A stretch of 64,000 bases of DNA, taken from assembly GCF_042666615.1 (NCBI RefSeq), contig NZ_JBHTDD010000010.1:1-64000 (forward strand), written 5' to 3'. The position numbers and the translations under genes are program-made. Source of the stretch: KBS50 sp042666615 (GTDB lineage: Bacteria; Actinomycetota; Actinomycetes; Mycobacteriales; Micromonosporaceae). Each line of letters starts with the position of its first letter. Position 1 is the first letter of the stretch. Of this stretch, positions 44,232 to 52,641 are shown piece by piece. Under the pieces are notes generated by a model. It ran no database searches, was not told the origin of the DNA, and was given only the letters and a program-made list of their open reading frames with translations.

Positions 44232-44681
44232 ATGGCGACGATGACGGGGTTTCCGGACGGTGCTGCCTTCCTGGATCCGGACAGTGCGCGTGACTATCTG
44301 CGGTCCTGGCAGCAGCGCGTCGACGCGATGGCGGCGAAGACGCAGGCCATGAGCGATCAGCTCGCGCAGCTACGGATCACCGTGCAGGACGACAACGGGC
44401 TGGTCGAGGTGACCGTCGACGCCACGGGCGTGCTTGTCGACCTGAAACTCACCCAGCGAATCCAGCGGTTCGATCCCGCTGTGGTCGCGCGGACCGTGAT
44501 GTCCACCCTGCGTGCGGCACAGCTCGCGGCGGTTGCCCGGTCGCGGGAGATCGCGGTCGAGACCATGGGGCCCGACTCGACGACGGCGCGCGAGGTGGGT
44601 GACCGGATGCGGCGGATGCTCGATCAGCAGGATTCCACCGACGGTCCTCCGGCGCCCGCACCCCGTCGGTCGAGGCGGTAG
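44232..44681 (+). CDS. YbaB/EbfC-like DNA-binding family protein
   Basis: A 149-aa protein with a helical N-terminus (RSWQQRVDAMAAKTQAMSDQL), then the YbaB-type beta segment LRITVQDDNGLVEVTVDATG with VLVDLKLTQRI, then a second long helix. In actinobacteria such proteins frequently head cassettes of exported WXG-type and polymorphic toxin genes, where they may act as a chaperone or export partner rather than a nucleoid protein (inference). Followed after 2 bp by the EspC-like gene. Confidence 0.8.
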   Translation: MATMTGFPDGAAFLDPDSARDYLRSWQQRVDAMAAKTQAMSDQLAQLRITVQDDNGLVEVTVDATGVLVDLKLTQRIQRFDPAVVARTVMSTLRAAQLAAVARSREIAVETMGPDSTTAREVGDRMRRMLDQQDSTDGPPAPAPRRSRR

Positions 44682-44683
44682 CC

Positions 44684-44998
44684 GTGGCCGAGGCGTTCAA
44701 CGTCGACGTTGCCCAGGTGCACCGGCATGCGGCGAAGGTGCTGGCCGTGCGGGATCAGATCGAGGCGGTCAAGGTCGCCAGCCGCGCGATCGCGCAGAAC
44801 GACGCGGCCTACGGGCTGCTGTGCGGGTGGATCGCCGGGATTCTGGAGGCCCGACACCAACGCCAGGACGCCCTGTACGCGCAGGTGGAGGAGAACCTGT
44901 CCCGGGCGGCGGAGGCGTTGAAGGCCGCTGCCCAGCAGTTCGAGTCGACCGACGACTCGTCCTCGGTCGACATTCGCCAGGCCGGCCGGGTGCGGTGA
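44684..44998 (+). CDS. EspC/DUF2580-like type VII secretion-associated protein
   Basis: A 104-aa helical-hairpin protein: N-terminal helix (NVDVAQVHRHAAKVLAVRDQ), a glycine-containing turn (YGLLCGWIAGILEARHQR), and a C-terminal amphipathic helix (AAEALKAAAQQF). This is the size and plan of small ESX-associated substrates. GTG start. It probably pairs with the downstream WXG-like or RHS protein for export. Confidence 0.75.
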   Translation: MAEAFNVDVAQVHRHAAKVLAVRDQIEAVKVASRAIAQNDAAYGLLCGWIAGILEARHQRQDALYAQVEENLSRAAEALKAAAQQFESTDDSSSVDIRQAGRVR

Positions 44999-45007
44999 GG
45001 CACCGCC

Positions 45008-45712
45008 ATGGTTTCCCCCAACACGCTGATCGCCACGACGACGTCGACGGATCCGGCGTGGCGCGGGTCATCGCTGGCCGAGGGGTTCCAAGGTCTCCAT
45101 CAGTCGGTGAGCGGCGGCTCCTGGGTCGACGGAATGCTGGCCGGCGGGTCATTCGCGTTGGAAGCCGCGGCCACGGTGATCGATCCGTTCAGTGCGCTGC
45201 TGGCCAACGGGCTCGGCTGGGCGATGGAGCACTTCGAACCGCTGCGTGAGGTGCTCGACAAGCTGGCGGGCATCCCCGACATGGTCACCGCACACGCCGA
45301 GACGTGGCGGAACATGGCTGGTGCGCTGCAGACCATGGCCGAGGACCTGGCCGCGAGCCTCGCCTCGGACCTGCCCGACTGGGTGGGCGGCGCGGCCGAC
45401 GCGTACCAGTACACGATGGCGAACAACGTCGACGGGATCGGTGGCCTGTCGGTGCTGGCGGCGACCATGGCCTCGGCCACCGAGGCGGCGGGCAACCTGG
45501 TGCAGTTCACCCGGGACATCGTGCGAGACCTGATCGCCGACCTGGTGGCCCGGGTGATCGTCTGGGCGGCGGAAGCGTTGCTTGTCGTCACGATCCCCTT
45601 GGTCGCGGCGCAGATCGCGTCGGCGGTGCTGAAATGGTCCGGCCGGATCTTCGGCTACACCATGGCGCTGATCACCAGCCTCACCAACCTGAAGACGCTG
45701 ATGGGCGACTGA
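45008..45712 (+). CDS. WXG100-like exported protein with membrane segment
   Basis: A 234-aa protein. Residues about 75-160 form a WXG100-type hairpin with the turn LPDWVGGAADAYQYTM (W-x-G). A long hydrophobic stretch follows (about 180-222; VIVWAAEALLVVTIPLVAAQ), which could be a membrane-inserting domain. It lies directly before the RHS gene. A role in carrying or inserting the toxin is plausible (inference). Confidence 0.75.
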   Translation: MVSPNTLIATTTSTDPAWRGSSLAEGFQGLHQSVSGGSWVDGMLAGGSFALEAAATVIDPFSALLANGLGWAMEHFEPLREVLDKLAGIPDMVTAHAETWRNMAGALQTMAEDLAASLASDLPDWVGGAADAYQYTMANNVDGIGGLSVLAATMASATEAAGNLVQFTRDIVRDLIADLVARVIVWAAEALLVVTIPLVAAQIASAVLKWSGRIFGYTMALITSLTNLKTLMGD

Positions 45713-45718
45713 CCATGA

Positions 45719-48700
45719 GTGATGCGGATGGTGCCGATGGCTCGGCGTAGTGGGGGTTCCCGCGGTGGTGGTGCACCGTCGGGCACCCGTACCGATGGTG
45801 GCGGGGGCAGCGGGGCGCCGGGTCGGCGGGTTCCCGGTGGGCATCCGTCGACGGTGAGCGGTGGGGAGGCGGCGGTTCGATCGGCGCTGGACGGCGGTCG
45901 GATGGGTGACGCCGGCACGTTCGGCTTGACGCGGGGTGGGCAGGGGGCGCCGGGGGTGGTGCCGACGGGGGGTCGGGGCCGTAACACGGAGTCGACGGCT
46001 CCACGCGCGTTTGCGGATCCGCGGGCGAACGCCGTTCCACCGGCCAGCCGCCCGCAGTGTGGTGATCCCATCGACGTCGTCTTCGGCGACATGGTGTTGA
46101 CCCAGACCGATGTGGAGCTGCCGGGCGCGTTGCCGCTGGTGTTGTCCCGGACGCACCTGTCGTCGTACCGGATGGGGTCGTGGTTTGGCCGGTCCTGGGC
46201 CTCGACGCTGGACCAGCGGCTGGAGCCGACCACGGACGGCGTGTTCGTCACCACCGACGACGGTCTGACCCTGGTCTATCCGGATGACGGAGATGGGCCG
46301 GCGCGGCTGCCGGTGGAGGGTCCGCGGTGGCCGCTGGCCGCGCAGCCGGACGGGTCGTGGACGGTGACGGATCCGTGGCGCGGGCGGGTGTGGCGGTTCG
46401 CGCCGGTCCCCGGTTACCGGCCGGGGACGCAGGTGCCGTTGGTGGCGATGAGTGACCGCAGCGGGCACTGGATCGAGGTGCGGTACGACGACTCCGGTTG
46501 CCCGACGGAGCTGGTCCACTCGGGGGGTTACCGGGTGCTGGTTTCCACCGAGGGCGACCGCATCATGGGCTTCGCCGTGGACGGTGTGGGGGATTTGGTC
46601 CGGTTCGGCTACGACGAGGCCGGTGACCTGAACGAGGTGGTGAACTCGTCGGGTTTGCCGTTGCGGTTCGACTATGACGCGGACGGGCGGATCGAGCGGT
46701 GGGTCGACCGTAACGGCTGCGAGTACGCCTATAGCTATGACGGTCAGGGCCGGTGTATCCGTGGCCGGGGGACCGATGGGTGTTTGGACGCCCGGTTGCA
46801 GTTCGACCCGGTGTCGCGGGTCACGACGGTCGCTGATTCGTTGGGCAACGTGACGCGGTACGGGATCAACGAGCGGCGTCAGGTGCAACGGGTGATCGAC
46901 CCGTTGGGCGGGGTTACGGCGTACACGTGGGATCGGTATGACCGGAAGTTGTCCGAGACCGACCCGCTGGGGCGGACCACGACCTTCGGGTACGACGAGG
47001 CCGGTGACCTGGTGTCGGTCGTCCGTCCGGGCGGCAGCCGGATCACGGCGACCTACGACGACCAGCATCTGCCGACCGTCATCGTCGACGCCGACGGCGC
47101 GACCTGGCATCGGGCCTACGACGATCGCGGGAACCTGCGGTCGGTGGTCGACCCGACCGGCGCCACCACCACGTTCGACTACGACGACGCCGGCCACCTG
47201 GCCGAGGTGACCGACCCGCTCGGCGGCGTAACCCGGGTCGCCATGGATGCCGCGGGCCTGGTGCGGGAGATCACTGACCCGACCGGGGCGGTGACGCGGT
47301 ATGCCCGCGATCCGGCAGGTCGGGTGGTGGAGATGACGGACCCGGTGGGTGGCACCACCCACCTGGGTTGGACCCCGGAGGGCCGCCTCGCCTGGCGCCG
47401 CACCCCTGACGGCGCGAACGAGGAATGGACCTACGACGCCGAAGGTAATCTGCTTACGCATGTCGGCCCGGGCGGCGCGAGCACCGAGTTCGCGTACGGA
47501 CCGTTCGACCTGCCTGTTTCGCGGACCGGCCCGGACGGCGCCCGGTTCACCTTCGGCTACGACACCGAGCTACGGCTGACCGACGTCACCAATCCGCAGG
47601 GCCTCGTCTGGACCTACACCCACGACGACGCCGGACGGCTGGTCGCCGAGACCGACTTCAACGGCAGCGCCCAGACCTATGTCCATGACGCCGCCGGCCA
47701 ACCTGTCGCCCGGACCAACGGCGCCGGCCAGACCGTCGAACTGCACCGCGACCCGCTCGGCAATGTGGTTGAGACGCGCAGCGCGGAGGGCGTCACCACC
47801 TTCGGCTACGACCCGACCGGACGGCTGATCCGGGCCACCGGACCCGACGTCGACCTGCGCATCGACCGCGACCCGCTCGGCCGGACCACTGGCGAAACCC
47901 ACAACGGCCGCGCCGTCACGTCGGCCTACGACGCCGCCGGTCGGCGCGTGCGGCGTCGTACCCCGAGCGGGGTGGAAAGCCGATGGGAGTACGACCCGGC
48001 GCACCGGCCGACCTCGTTGAGCGTCGCCGGGCACACCGTCGCCTTCACCCACGACCCGGCGGGCCGGGAGACCGGCCGCACGGTCGGCTCTGTCGTCCTG
48101 GCCCAAACGTTCGACCCCGGGCACCGGCTGCTCAGCCAAACCCTCACTGGCGCCGGCCCTGGCGTGCTGACCGCCCGTGGCTACACCTACCGGTCCGACG
48201 GATACCTCGTGGCGGCCACCGACAGCGCCACCGGCACCCGGCGCATCGACCTCGACCGCGCCGGCCGGATCACGGCCGTGCAGGCCGCCGGCTGGACCGA
48301 ACGCTACGCGTACGACAGCGCCGGCAACCTCACCACCGCCGACCTGCCCGACGCGGGCGAAACGTCGGCGGTCACCGGCGAGCGTGAGTACGCCGGCACC
48401 CTCGTCCGCCGTGCCGGCGACACCCGCTACGAATACGACCCCGCCGGCCGGATGACCCTGCGCCAGCGAAAACAACGGTCTTCCAAGCCGCTGACCTGGC
48501 GCTACTACTGGAACAGCGACGACCGGCTCGCCGGCGTCGTCACTCCGGACGGCAGTCGCTGGCGCTACACCTACGACGGCCTCGGCCGCCGGATCAGCAA
48601 GCAGCGACTCGACGCCGGCGGCGTGGTCGCGGAGCAGGTCGACCATGCCTGGGACGGGCCGACGATCGTCGAGCGGACCCGACGCGGACCAGCCGGTGAG

Positions 48701-49492
48701 CACACCACCACCTGGGAACACACCCCCGGCACGTTCACCCCGATCGCCCAGGTGGACAGCCAACCCGACATCGACAGGCGTTTCCACGCCATCGTCGCCG
48801 ACCTCACCGGCACCCCGACCGAACTGGTCACCCCGGACGGCGACCTCGCCTGGCAACGCCGCACCACGACCTGGGGGACGCCAACCCACGTCAGCGGCAC
48901 CGGCGTGGACTGTCCGTTGCGCTTCCCCGGACAGATATACGATCCCGAGACAGGCGCGTCGTACAACTACTTCCGCTACTACGACCCGGACACCGGCCGG
49001 TACTCCTCGACGGATCCGCTGGGACTGGCCGCCGGCCCCAACCCACACACCTACGTCCCCAACCCCACCCGCCAAATCGACCCTCTCGGCCTCACTCCGT
49101 ATCGTCCGCTCATGCACGGCAGCGGGCCTGCGCCGGGGGTGCTGGAGGTGAGCGAGAGAGCGAAATCGACCAAAGCCTTCGAGAACTATTCGCCGAGTGG
49201 TCGCGGCGGTATCGAATACGTTTTTGATCCGAGCAGTAATCGGATGCTGGTGGGAGCTCCGAAGGATTATCTCAACATTTGGGGGAGTCCTCACCAGCAG
49301 CTAGTTCACGCCGGTGGGCTGGATGCGCAGTCGGTTTTGGGTGGAATTTTCAGTCGTGACGAGGCAGGGCGAGCGACCTTCAACGAACACAGTGGTCACT
49401 ACGGTGAGCGCTGGACGGCTAAAACCCGTCAACAATTTGCGGAGTTCCTCAATAGATTTGGCATAAGCTCGACCCATGATGAGTGGAGATAG
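45719..49492 (+). CDS. RHS-repeat polymorphic toxin
   Basis: A 1257-aa protein. It has a Gly/Ser/Arg-rich N-terminal tail (1-110), a DUF6531-like N-cap (CGDPIDVVFGDMVLTQTDVEL, about 115), and about 25 YD/RHS repeats (units like YDEAGDL, YDPAGRM, YDSAGNL) that should wrap into a cocoon. The RHS core ends DPETGASYNYFRYYDPDTGR...DPLGL, with a second DPLGL at 1121-1125. A distinct ~130-residue tip follows, with a NEHSGHYGERW motif. That tip is the predicted toxin, possibly of the Ntox43 (RNase-like) type, which I cannot confirm. GTG 45719 is one of several close starts (ATG 45722, 45728, 45737). Confidence 0.87.
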   Translation: MMRMVPMARRSGGSRGGGAPSGTRTDGGGGSGAPGRRVPGGHPSTVSGGEAAVRSALDGGRMGDAGTFGLTRGGQGAPGVVPTGGRGRNTESTAPRAFADPRANAVPPASRPQCGDPIDVVFGDMVLTQTDVELPGALPLVLSRTHLSSYRMGSWFGRSWASTLDQRLEPTTDGVFVTTDDGLTLVYPDDGDGPARLPVEGPRWPLAAQPDGSWTVTDPWRGRVWRFAPVPGYRPGTQVPLVAMSDRSGHWIEVRYDDSGCPTELVHSGGYRVLVSTEGDRIMGFAVDGVGDLVRFGYDEAGDLNEVVNSSGLPLRFDYDADGRIERWVDRNGCEYAYSYDGQGRCIRGRGTDGCLDARLQFDPVSRVTTVADSLGNVTRYGINERRQVQRVIDPLGGVTAYTWDRYDRKLSETDPLGRTTTFGYDEAGDLVSVVRPGGSRITATYDDQHLPTVIVDADGATWHRAYDDRGNLRSVVDPTGATTTFDYDDAGHLAEVTDPLGGVTRVAMDAAGLVREITDPTGAVTRYARDPAGRVVEMTDPVGGTTHLGWTPEGRLAWRRTPDGANEEWTYDAEGNLLTHVGPGGASTEFAYGPFDLPVSRTGPDGARFTFGYDTELRLTDVTNPQGLVWTYTHDDAGRLVAETDFNGSAQTYVHDAAGQPVARTNGAGQTVELHRDPLGNVVETRSAEGVTTFGYDPTGRLIRATGPDVDLRIDRDPLGRTTGETHNGRAVTSAYDAAGRRVRRRTPSGVESRWEYDPAHRPTSLSVAGHTVAFTHDPAGRETGRTVGSVVLAQTFDPGHRLLSQTLTGAGPGVLTARGYTYRSDGYLVAATDSATGTRRIDLDRAGRITAVQAAGWTERYAYDSAGNLTTADLPDAGETSAVTGEREYAGTLVRRAGDTRYEYDPAGRMTLRQRKQRSSKPLTWRYYWNSDDRLAGVVTPDGSRWRYTYDGLGRRISKQRLDAGGVVAEQVDHAWDGPTIVERTRRGPAGEHTTTWEHTPGTFTPIAQVDSQPDIDRRFHAIVADLTGTPTELVTPDGDLAWQRRTTTWGTPTHVSGTGVDCPLRFPGQIYDPETGASYNYFRYYDPDTGRYSSTDPLGLAAGPNPHTYVPNPTRQIDPLGLTPYRPLMHGSGPAPGVLEVSERAKSTKAFENYSPSGRGGIEYVFDPSSNRMLVGAPKDYLNIWGSPHQQLVHAGGLDAQSVLGGIFSRDEAGRATFNEHSGHYGERWTAKTRQQFAEFLNRFGISSTHDEWR

Positions 49493-49943
49493 GGCCGTGT
49501 GGCATCCCATAGTCGATCGGGGAGATGGGACCTGGATCGGAGTCACTGACGAACCCGGACTATGGGTCGGCAGCCAGGACACTCCTCAAGCGCTGGTGAG
49601 TCTCGAAGACCCGATCTTCCTGTGGCCTTTCCTTGAAAGGCCGATCAATCAGATTCGGAATGATCTCCGTCGGAGTTGGGAGGCGCTTTCACTAGGGGAA
49701 ACATCCTCGCCGGAGAAGCTCTTGGAGTCGATCGTCGAGTCTGCAGTTCGGCAAAGCCGACCTTATTGGGTAGACCGCGCAATCGATTGGTTGGAACTAA
49801 TGGCTGTATCCCCCGACTACGACGTCCGCTCTGCGAGAAGTTTGCTTTCGCAAATCAAACAAGCAACCGATCTGCCGCAAAAAATTCGTCACAGGGCGCT
49901 CAGAGTGATGGCCGCTTCCAAGGACTCGCCCAGAAGCGGTTGA
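49476..49943 (+). CDS. Putative immunity protein to the RHS toxin
   Basis: A 155-aa protein overlapping the toxin stop by 17 bp in another frame. It has lower GC than its neighbours and an all-helical C-terminal half (IRHRALRVMA). No family recognised. Position and size are those of a cognate immunity protein. ATG at 49476 or 49479. Confidence 0.65.
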   Translation: MMSGDRAVWHPIVDRGDGTWIGVTDEPGLWVGSQDTPQALVSLEDPIFLWPFLERPINQIRNDLRRSWEALSLGETSSPEKLLESIVESAVRQSRPYWVDRAIDWLELMAVSPDYDVRSARSLLSQIKQATDLPQKIRHRALRVMAASKDSPRSG

Positions 49944-50027
49944 CGCGCACGTGCTAAGTCACGGGACGTGGTTGTGCGGAACGATTAGGGCGTTCCATGA
50001 GCAAGCGCACAAGGCAGACAAAACCTG

Positions 50028-50165
50028 ATGGCTTCCGTCCCGTCGCTGGGCTCGCGTTTCGCCGAGGACGACGAGCGCTGGCGGATAATCAGACGGGCGG
50101 CGAACCTCGGGCGGACGTTCCACGGCTCGTACCCCGGCACCGTTGCCTACGTCAACGCGCGGTAG
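50028..50165 (+). CDS. Small possible ORF, 45 aa
   Basis: It would encode 45 residues (MASVPSLGSRFAEDDERWR... ending YPGTVAYVNAR) in the interval between the immunity gene and the frameshifted gene. Amino-acid composition is protein-like, but there is no family match and no clear ribosome-binding site. It may be real or a remnant. Confidence 0.25.
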   Translation: MASVPSLGSRFAEDDERWRIIRRAANLGRTFHGSYPGTVAYVNAR

Positions 50166-50200
50166 GCCACGGTGGCACGCACCGGGCGTAGCGTGACGAG

Positions 50201-50459
50201 GTGGACCTGGAACCGCTCGGACAGTTGGCCAACATGAATCCCGCCGAGGTCGGGCTCGCCCAGGTGCTCGTGCTCGACTCGTATGAAGACCCGTTGGAGG
50301 GGTTCGCCCGCGTACGGGGTGTGGAAGGTTGCTGGCACTTTGACCGTGCCGACGAGGTGGTCGCGTCCCTGGTCGCCCACGCGAGCATCGGGGCGGGTGT
50401 ATGTCCAGTTCGAGGACCTTAGGATCGTGACGGCGACGTGGCTAGCCGTGACTGGCTAG
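50201..50459 (+). pseudogene. Small gene with apparent frameshift
   Basis: The GTG-started frame reads PAEVGLAQVLVLDSYEDPLE and so on, and stops at 50420-50422 after non-protein-like sequence. Removing one G from the GGGG run at 50390-50393 restores a continuous frame ending RVYVQFEDLRIVTATWLA and TAG at 50457-50459 (85 aa). Function not recognised. Either a real frameshift or a homopolymer base-calling error. Confidence 0.4.
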
Positions 50460-50609
50460 TTGACCTACCGCGTGAGCCCTTGAAGGAGAAGACACCTTTC
50501 CCGAACCTCGTGCCAGCCGCCGAGTCGGGGTCGGAGGAAACTGGGCGAGCGCCGGAACGGCGGATTAACAAGTCGCGCCTCGGGCGGGTGGTCGCTAGGG
50601 TCGCCGGAC

Positions 50610-51671
50610 GTGGCGGCGGAAACGACTATCAGGCCAGCGAATCCCGACGACCTGGCGGCGGTCGACGCCGCGTTCGGCGGGCCAGAAACACCATGGCGCA
50701 AGGCCGACGCCAGCACTCTGCTGGTCGCGTACACCGACGGCGAGGTGTCCGGCGCTGTCCTCGTACACCCTGACCTGTCCCGGATCGAGCCCGCCGATCC
50801 CGACCTGCCCCACTCACCGGCGATACAGGCGCTGGCCGTCGCACCCGCGTACCGCCGACTGGGCATCGGCGCGGCGCTGGTCCGCGCCGCCGAGGAACTG
50901 GCCCGTTCCTGGAACGGACAGATGCTCTGGGTGCTTGCCCCCGTCTCGACGGACGAGGCCGTCACCGGGCTGGCCGACCGGCTCGGTTACGAGGACTGGG
51001 GGAACGGCATCCGGGAGCGGGCCGGCACGCCGTACCGCCTGCTTGTAAAGATCATCGACCCGGAGTTGCCCGGCTTCGACCGCTGGGACGCCTGGGATCC
51101 ACGGAACGTTGCCGGGCTGCTGGCCGGCGTTGACGCGACGTGGTGGGTGGCCGGCGGTTGGGCGCTCGACCTCTGGCACGGCGAGCAGACCCGCCCGCAC
51201 GAGGACCTGGAGATCGCCGTACCGCGGGAACGGTTCGACCTCGTCCGCGCCGCGCTGGACGGCTACCGGCTCTACACGGCCGGCAATGGCCAGGTACGCC
51301 CCGTCGGCCCAGCCGACCAGCCGCCGCTGGACCGGCACCAGGTCTGGGTCTGCGACCCCACCGTGCCGGCCTGGCGGATGGACGTGTTCCTCGACGCGGG
51401 TGACGCCGACACCTGGGCGTTCCGCAGGGATCCGGAGATCCGCGGGCGCCGAGTCGACCTGCACGGTCGCACCGACGACGGGATCCCGTACCTGCGGCCG
51501 GAGGTTGTCCTGCTGCACAAGGCCCGGCTGCTGCGAGACAAGGACCGGGACGACTTCGATCGCGCCCTGCCGGCGCTGTCCGGGCAGAGCCGCCGCTGGC
51601 TGGATGCCGCGCTGGCCCGCACGCTCCCGGACCATCCGTGGCGGCAGGAGTTGACCACAGACAGGAGCTGA
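50610..51671 (+). CDS. GNAT-nucleotidyltransferase fusion protein
   Basis: A 353-aa two-domain protein. Residues 1-150 are a GNAT acetyltransferase (IQALAVAPAYRRLGIGAAL acetyl-CoA loop). Residues about 165-345 are an aminoglycoside-nucleotidyltransferase-like domain with WWVAGGWALDLWHGEQTRPH then EDLEIAVPRERFD. Separately, both domain types are known in aminoglycoside resistance, but the substrate is not shown. GTG at 50610, no clear ribosome-binding site. Confidence 0.85.
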   Translation: MAAETTIRPANPDDLAAVDAAFGGPETPWRKADASTLLVAYTDGEVSGAVLVHPDLSRIEPADPDLPHSPAIQALAVAPAYRRLGIGAALVRAAEELARSWNGQMLWVLAPVSTDEAVTGLADRLGYEDWGNGIRERAGTPYRLLVKIIDPELPGFDRWDAWDPRNVAGLLAGVDATWWVAGGWALDLWHGEQTRPHEDLEIAVPRERFDLVRAALDGYRLYTAGNGQVRPVGPADQPPLDRHQVWVCDPTVPAWRMDVFLDAGDADTWAFRRDPEIRGRRVDLHGRTDDGIPYLRPEVVLLHKARLLRDKDRDDFDRALPALSGQSRRWLDAALARTLPDHPWRQELTTDRS

Positions 51672-51705
51672 CCGACGGGCCGGGGAGCTGAAGCCGGCCC
51701 GTCGG

Positions 51706-52641
51706 TCAGCTCGACAGGGTGCCGCGCAGCAGGCTGTCACCGGAGTGCGCGGGCTTGTTGTCGTACGACTCGGCGGAAACGTCGACCAACCGGTAGGTAG
51801 ACAGGTCCACATTGGATGGTAGGGGCAACAGGGCGTCGACGTCCCGGATCGTCCCCACCGAGAACATGTTCATAGTATCCGGGTCGATCAGCCACACCTC
51901 GTAGTAGCCGGGAACCGCGGGAAGGTTCGCCACGTGCAGGTGCAGTCTGCCGTCCTCGAACACCCGGGCATCGCCGGTCGCCTCCGGGGGCGTCTGCCCG
52001 TACGCGGCCAGCGGCGCGCTCGCCACCACGGTCGGCGCCGGTTGCTCGGGCAGGTCCGCTCCGCGTACCGCGATCAGGGTGCCGGCTACCCCGACGGCGA
52101 GCGCGGCGACGGCCGTCAGCGCGGTGGTCGCCCAGGTCGGCCAGCGCCGGCGCCGGGTCGGCGGCCGGGAGGTGCCGGCGGGTCTGGTGGTGCCGCCCGA
52201 TCCGCCGGTGGGGCGGGAGGCGGGGGCCGGTCGGGCGGCACGGCCCGATACCGGCCGCGACGACGGCGCGGACCCGGCAAGCCCGTCCATGGCGTCCCCG
52301 GGCCGCAGGTCGGTCGCGGGTCCGGGCGCCGCGTCGGCGGTTGGCCCGGACACCCGGTCGGCGGTTGACACCCGGCCGTCGGTTGGCCCGGACACCCGGT
52401 CGGCGGTTGATCGCCCGTCCTCGGCGGCGATGCCGGCGAGGACGCCGTCCCAGAGGTGGACCGGCGGCGCCGGAAGGTCACGCAGCTCCCGCGTCTGCGC
52501 GCCCAGCCCGGCCACGTGCCGCAGGCTGTCGATCTCCGACCGGCACTCGGCGCAGGCGGCGACGTGGTCGGCGTCCGTGGCCTCGGCCGTCGGCTCACCG
52601 AGCGCCAGAAAGACCAGCCGATCGTGATCCAGGTGCCGCAC
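51706..52641 (-). CDS. RskA-type anti-sigma factor
   Basis: A 311-aa transmembrane anti-sigma factor. The N-terminal ZAS-like domain has HVAACAEC (about 26-33). A long Pro/Thr/Arg-rich cytoplasmic linker contains a duplicated segment (TADRVSGPT twice). One membrane span lies near 180-200, then an extracytoplasmic RskA domain (FEDGRLHLHVANLPAVPGYY, VWLIDPDTMNMFSVGTI). It overlaps the sigma-factor stop by 47 bp. Signals outside the membrane would release the sigma factor after proteolysis. Confidence 0.9.
   Translation of the reverse strand: MRHLDHDRLVFLALGEPTAEATDADHVAACAECRSEIDSLRHVAGLGAQTRELRDLPAPPVHLWDGVLAGIAAEDGRSTADRVSGPTDGRVSTADRVSGPTADAAPGPATDLRPGDAMDGLAGSAPSSRPVSGRAARPAPASRPTGGSGGTTRPAGTSRPPTRRRRWPTWATTALTAVAALAVGVAGTLIAVRGADLPEQPAPTVVASAPLAAYGQTPPEATGDARVFEDGRLHLHVANLPAVPGYYEVWLIDPDTMNMFSVGTIRDVDALLPLPSNVDLSTYRLVDVSAESYDNKPAHSGDSLLRGTLSS
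52339..52410 (-). repeat. Coding tandem duplication in the anti-sigma linker
   Basis: Two identical 30-bp segments, 52339-52368 and 52381-52410, with a 42-bp period, encoding the repeated TADRVSGPT of the linker. Likely recent slippage; the linker length is probably free to vary. Confidence 0.85.

Noticed and set aside
44684..44998. EspC-like gene considered as a true WXG100/EsxA protein
   Set aside because: It has no W-x-G turn; the size and turn fit DUF2580/EspC-like proteins better.
45149..49294. 770-aa and 574-aa minus-strand frames opposite the RHS cassette
   Set aside because: Arg/His/Pro/Gly-rich shadow sequence antisense to clearly coding YD-repeat DNA.
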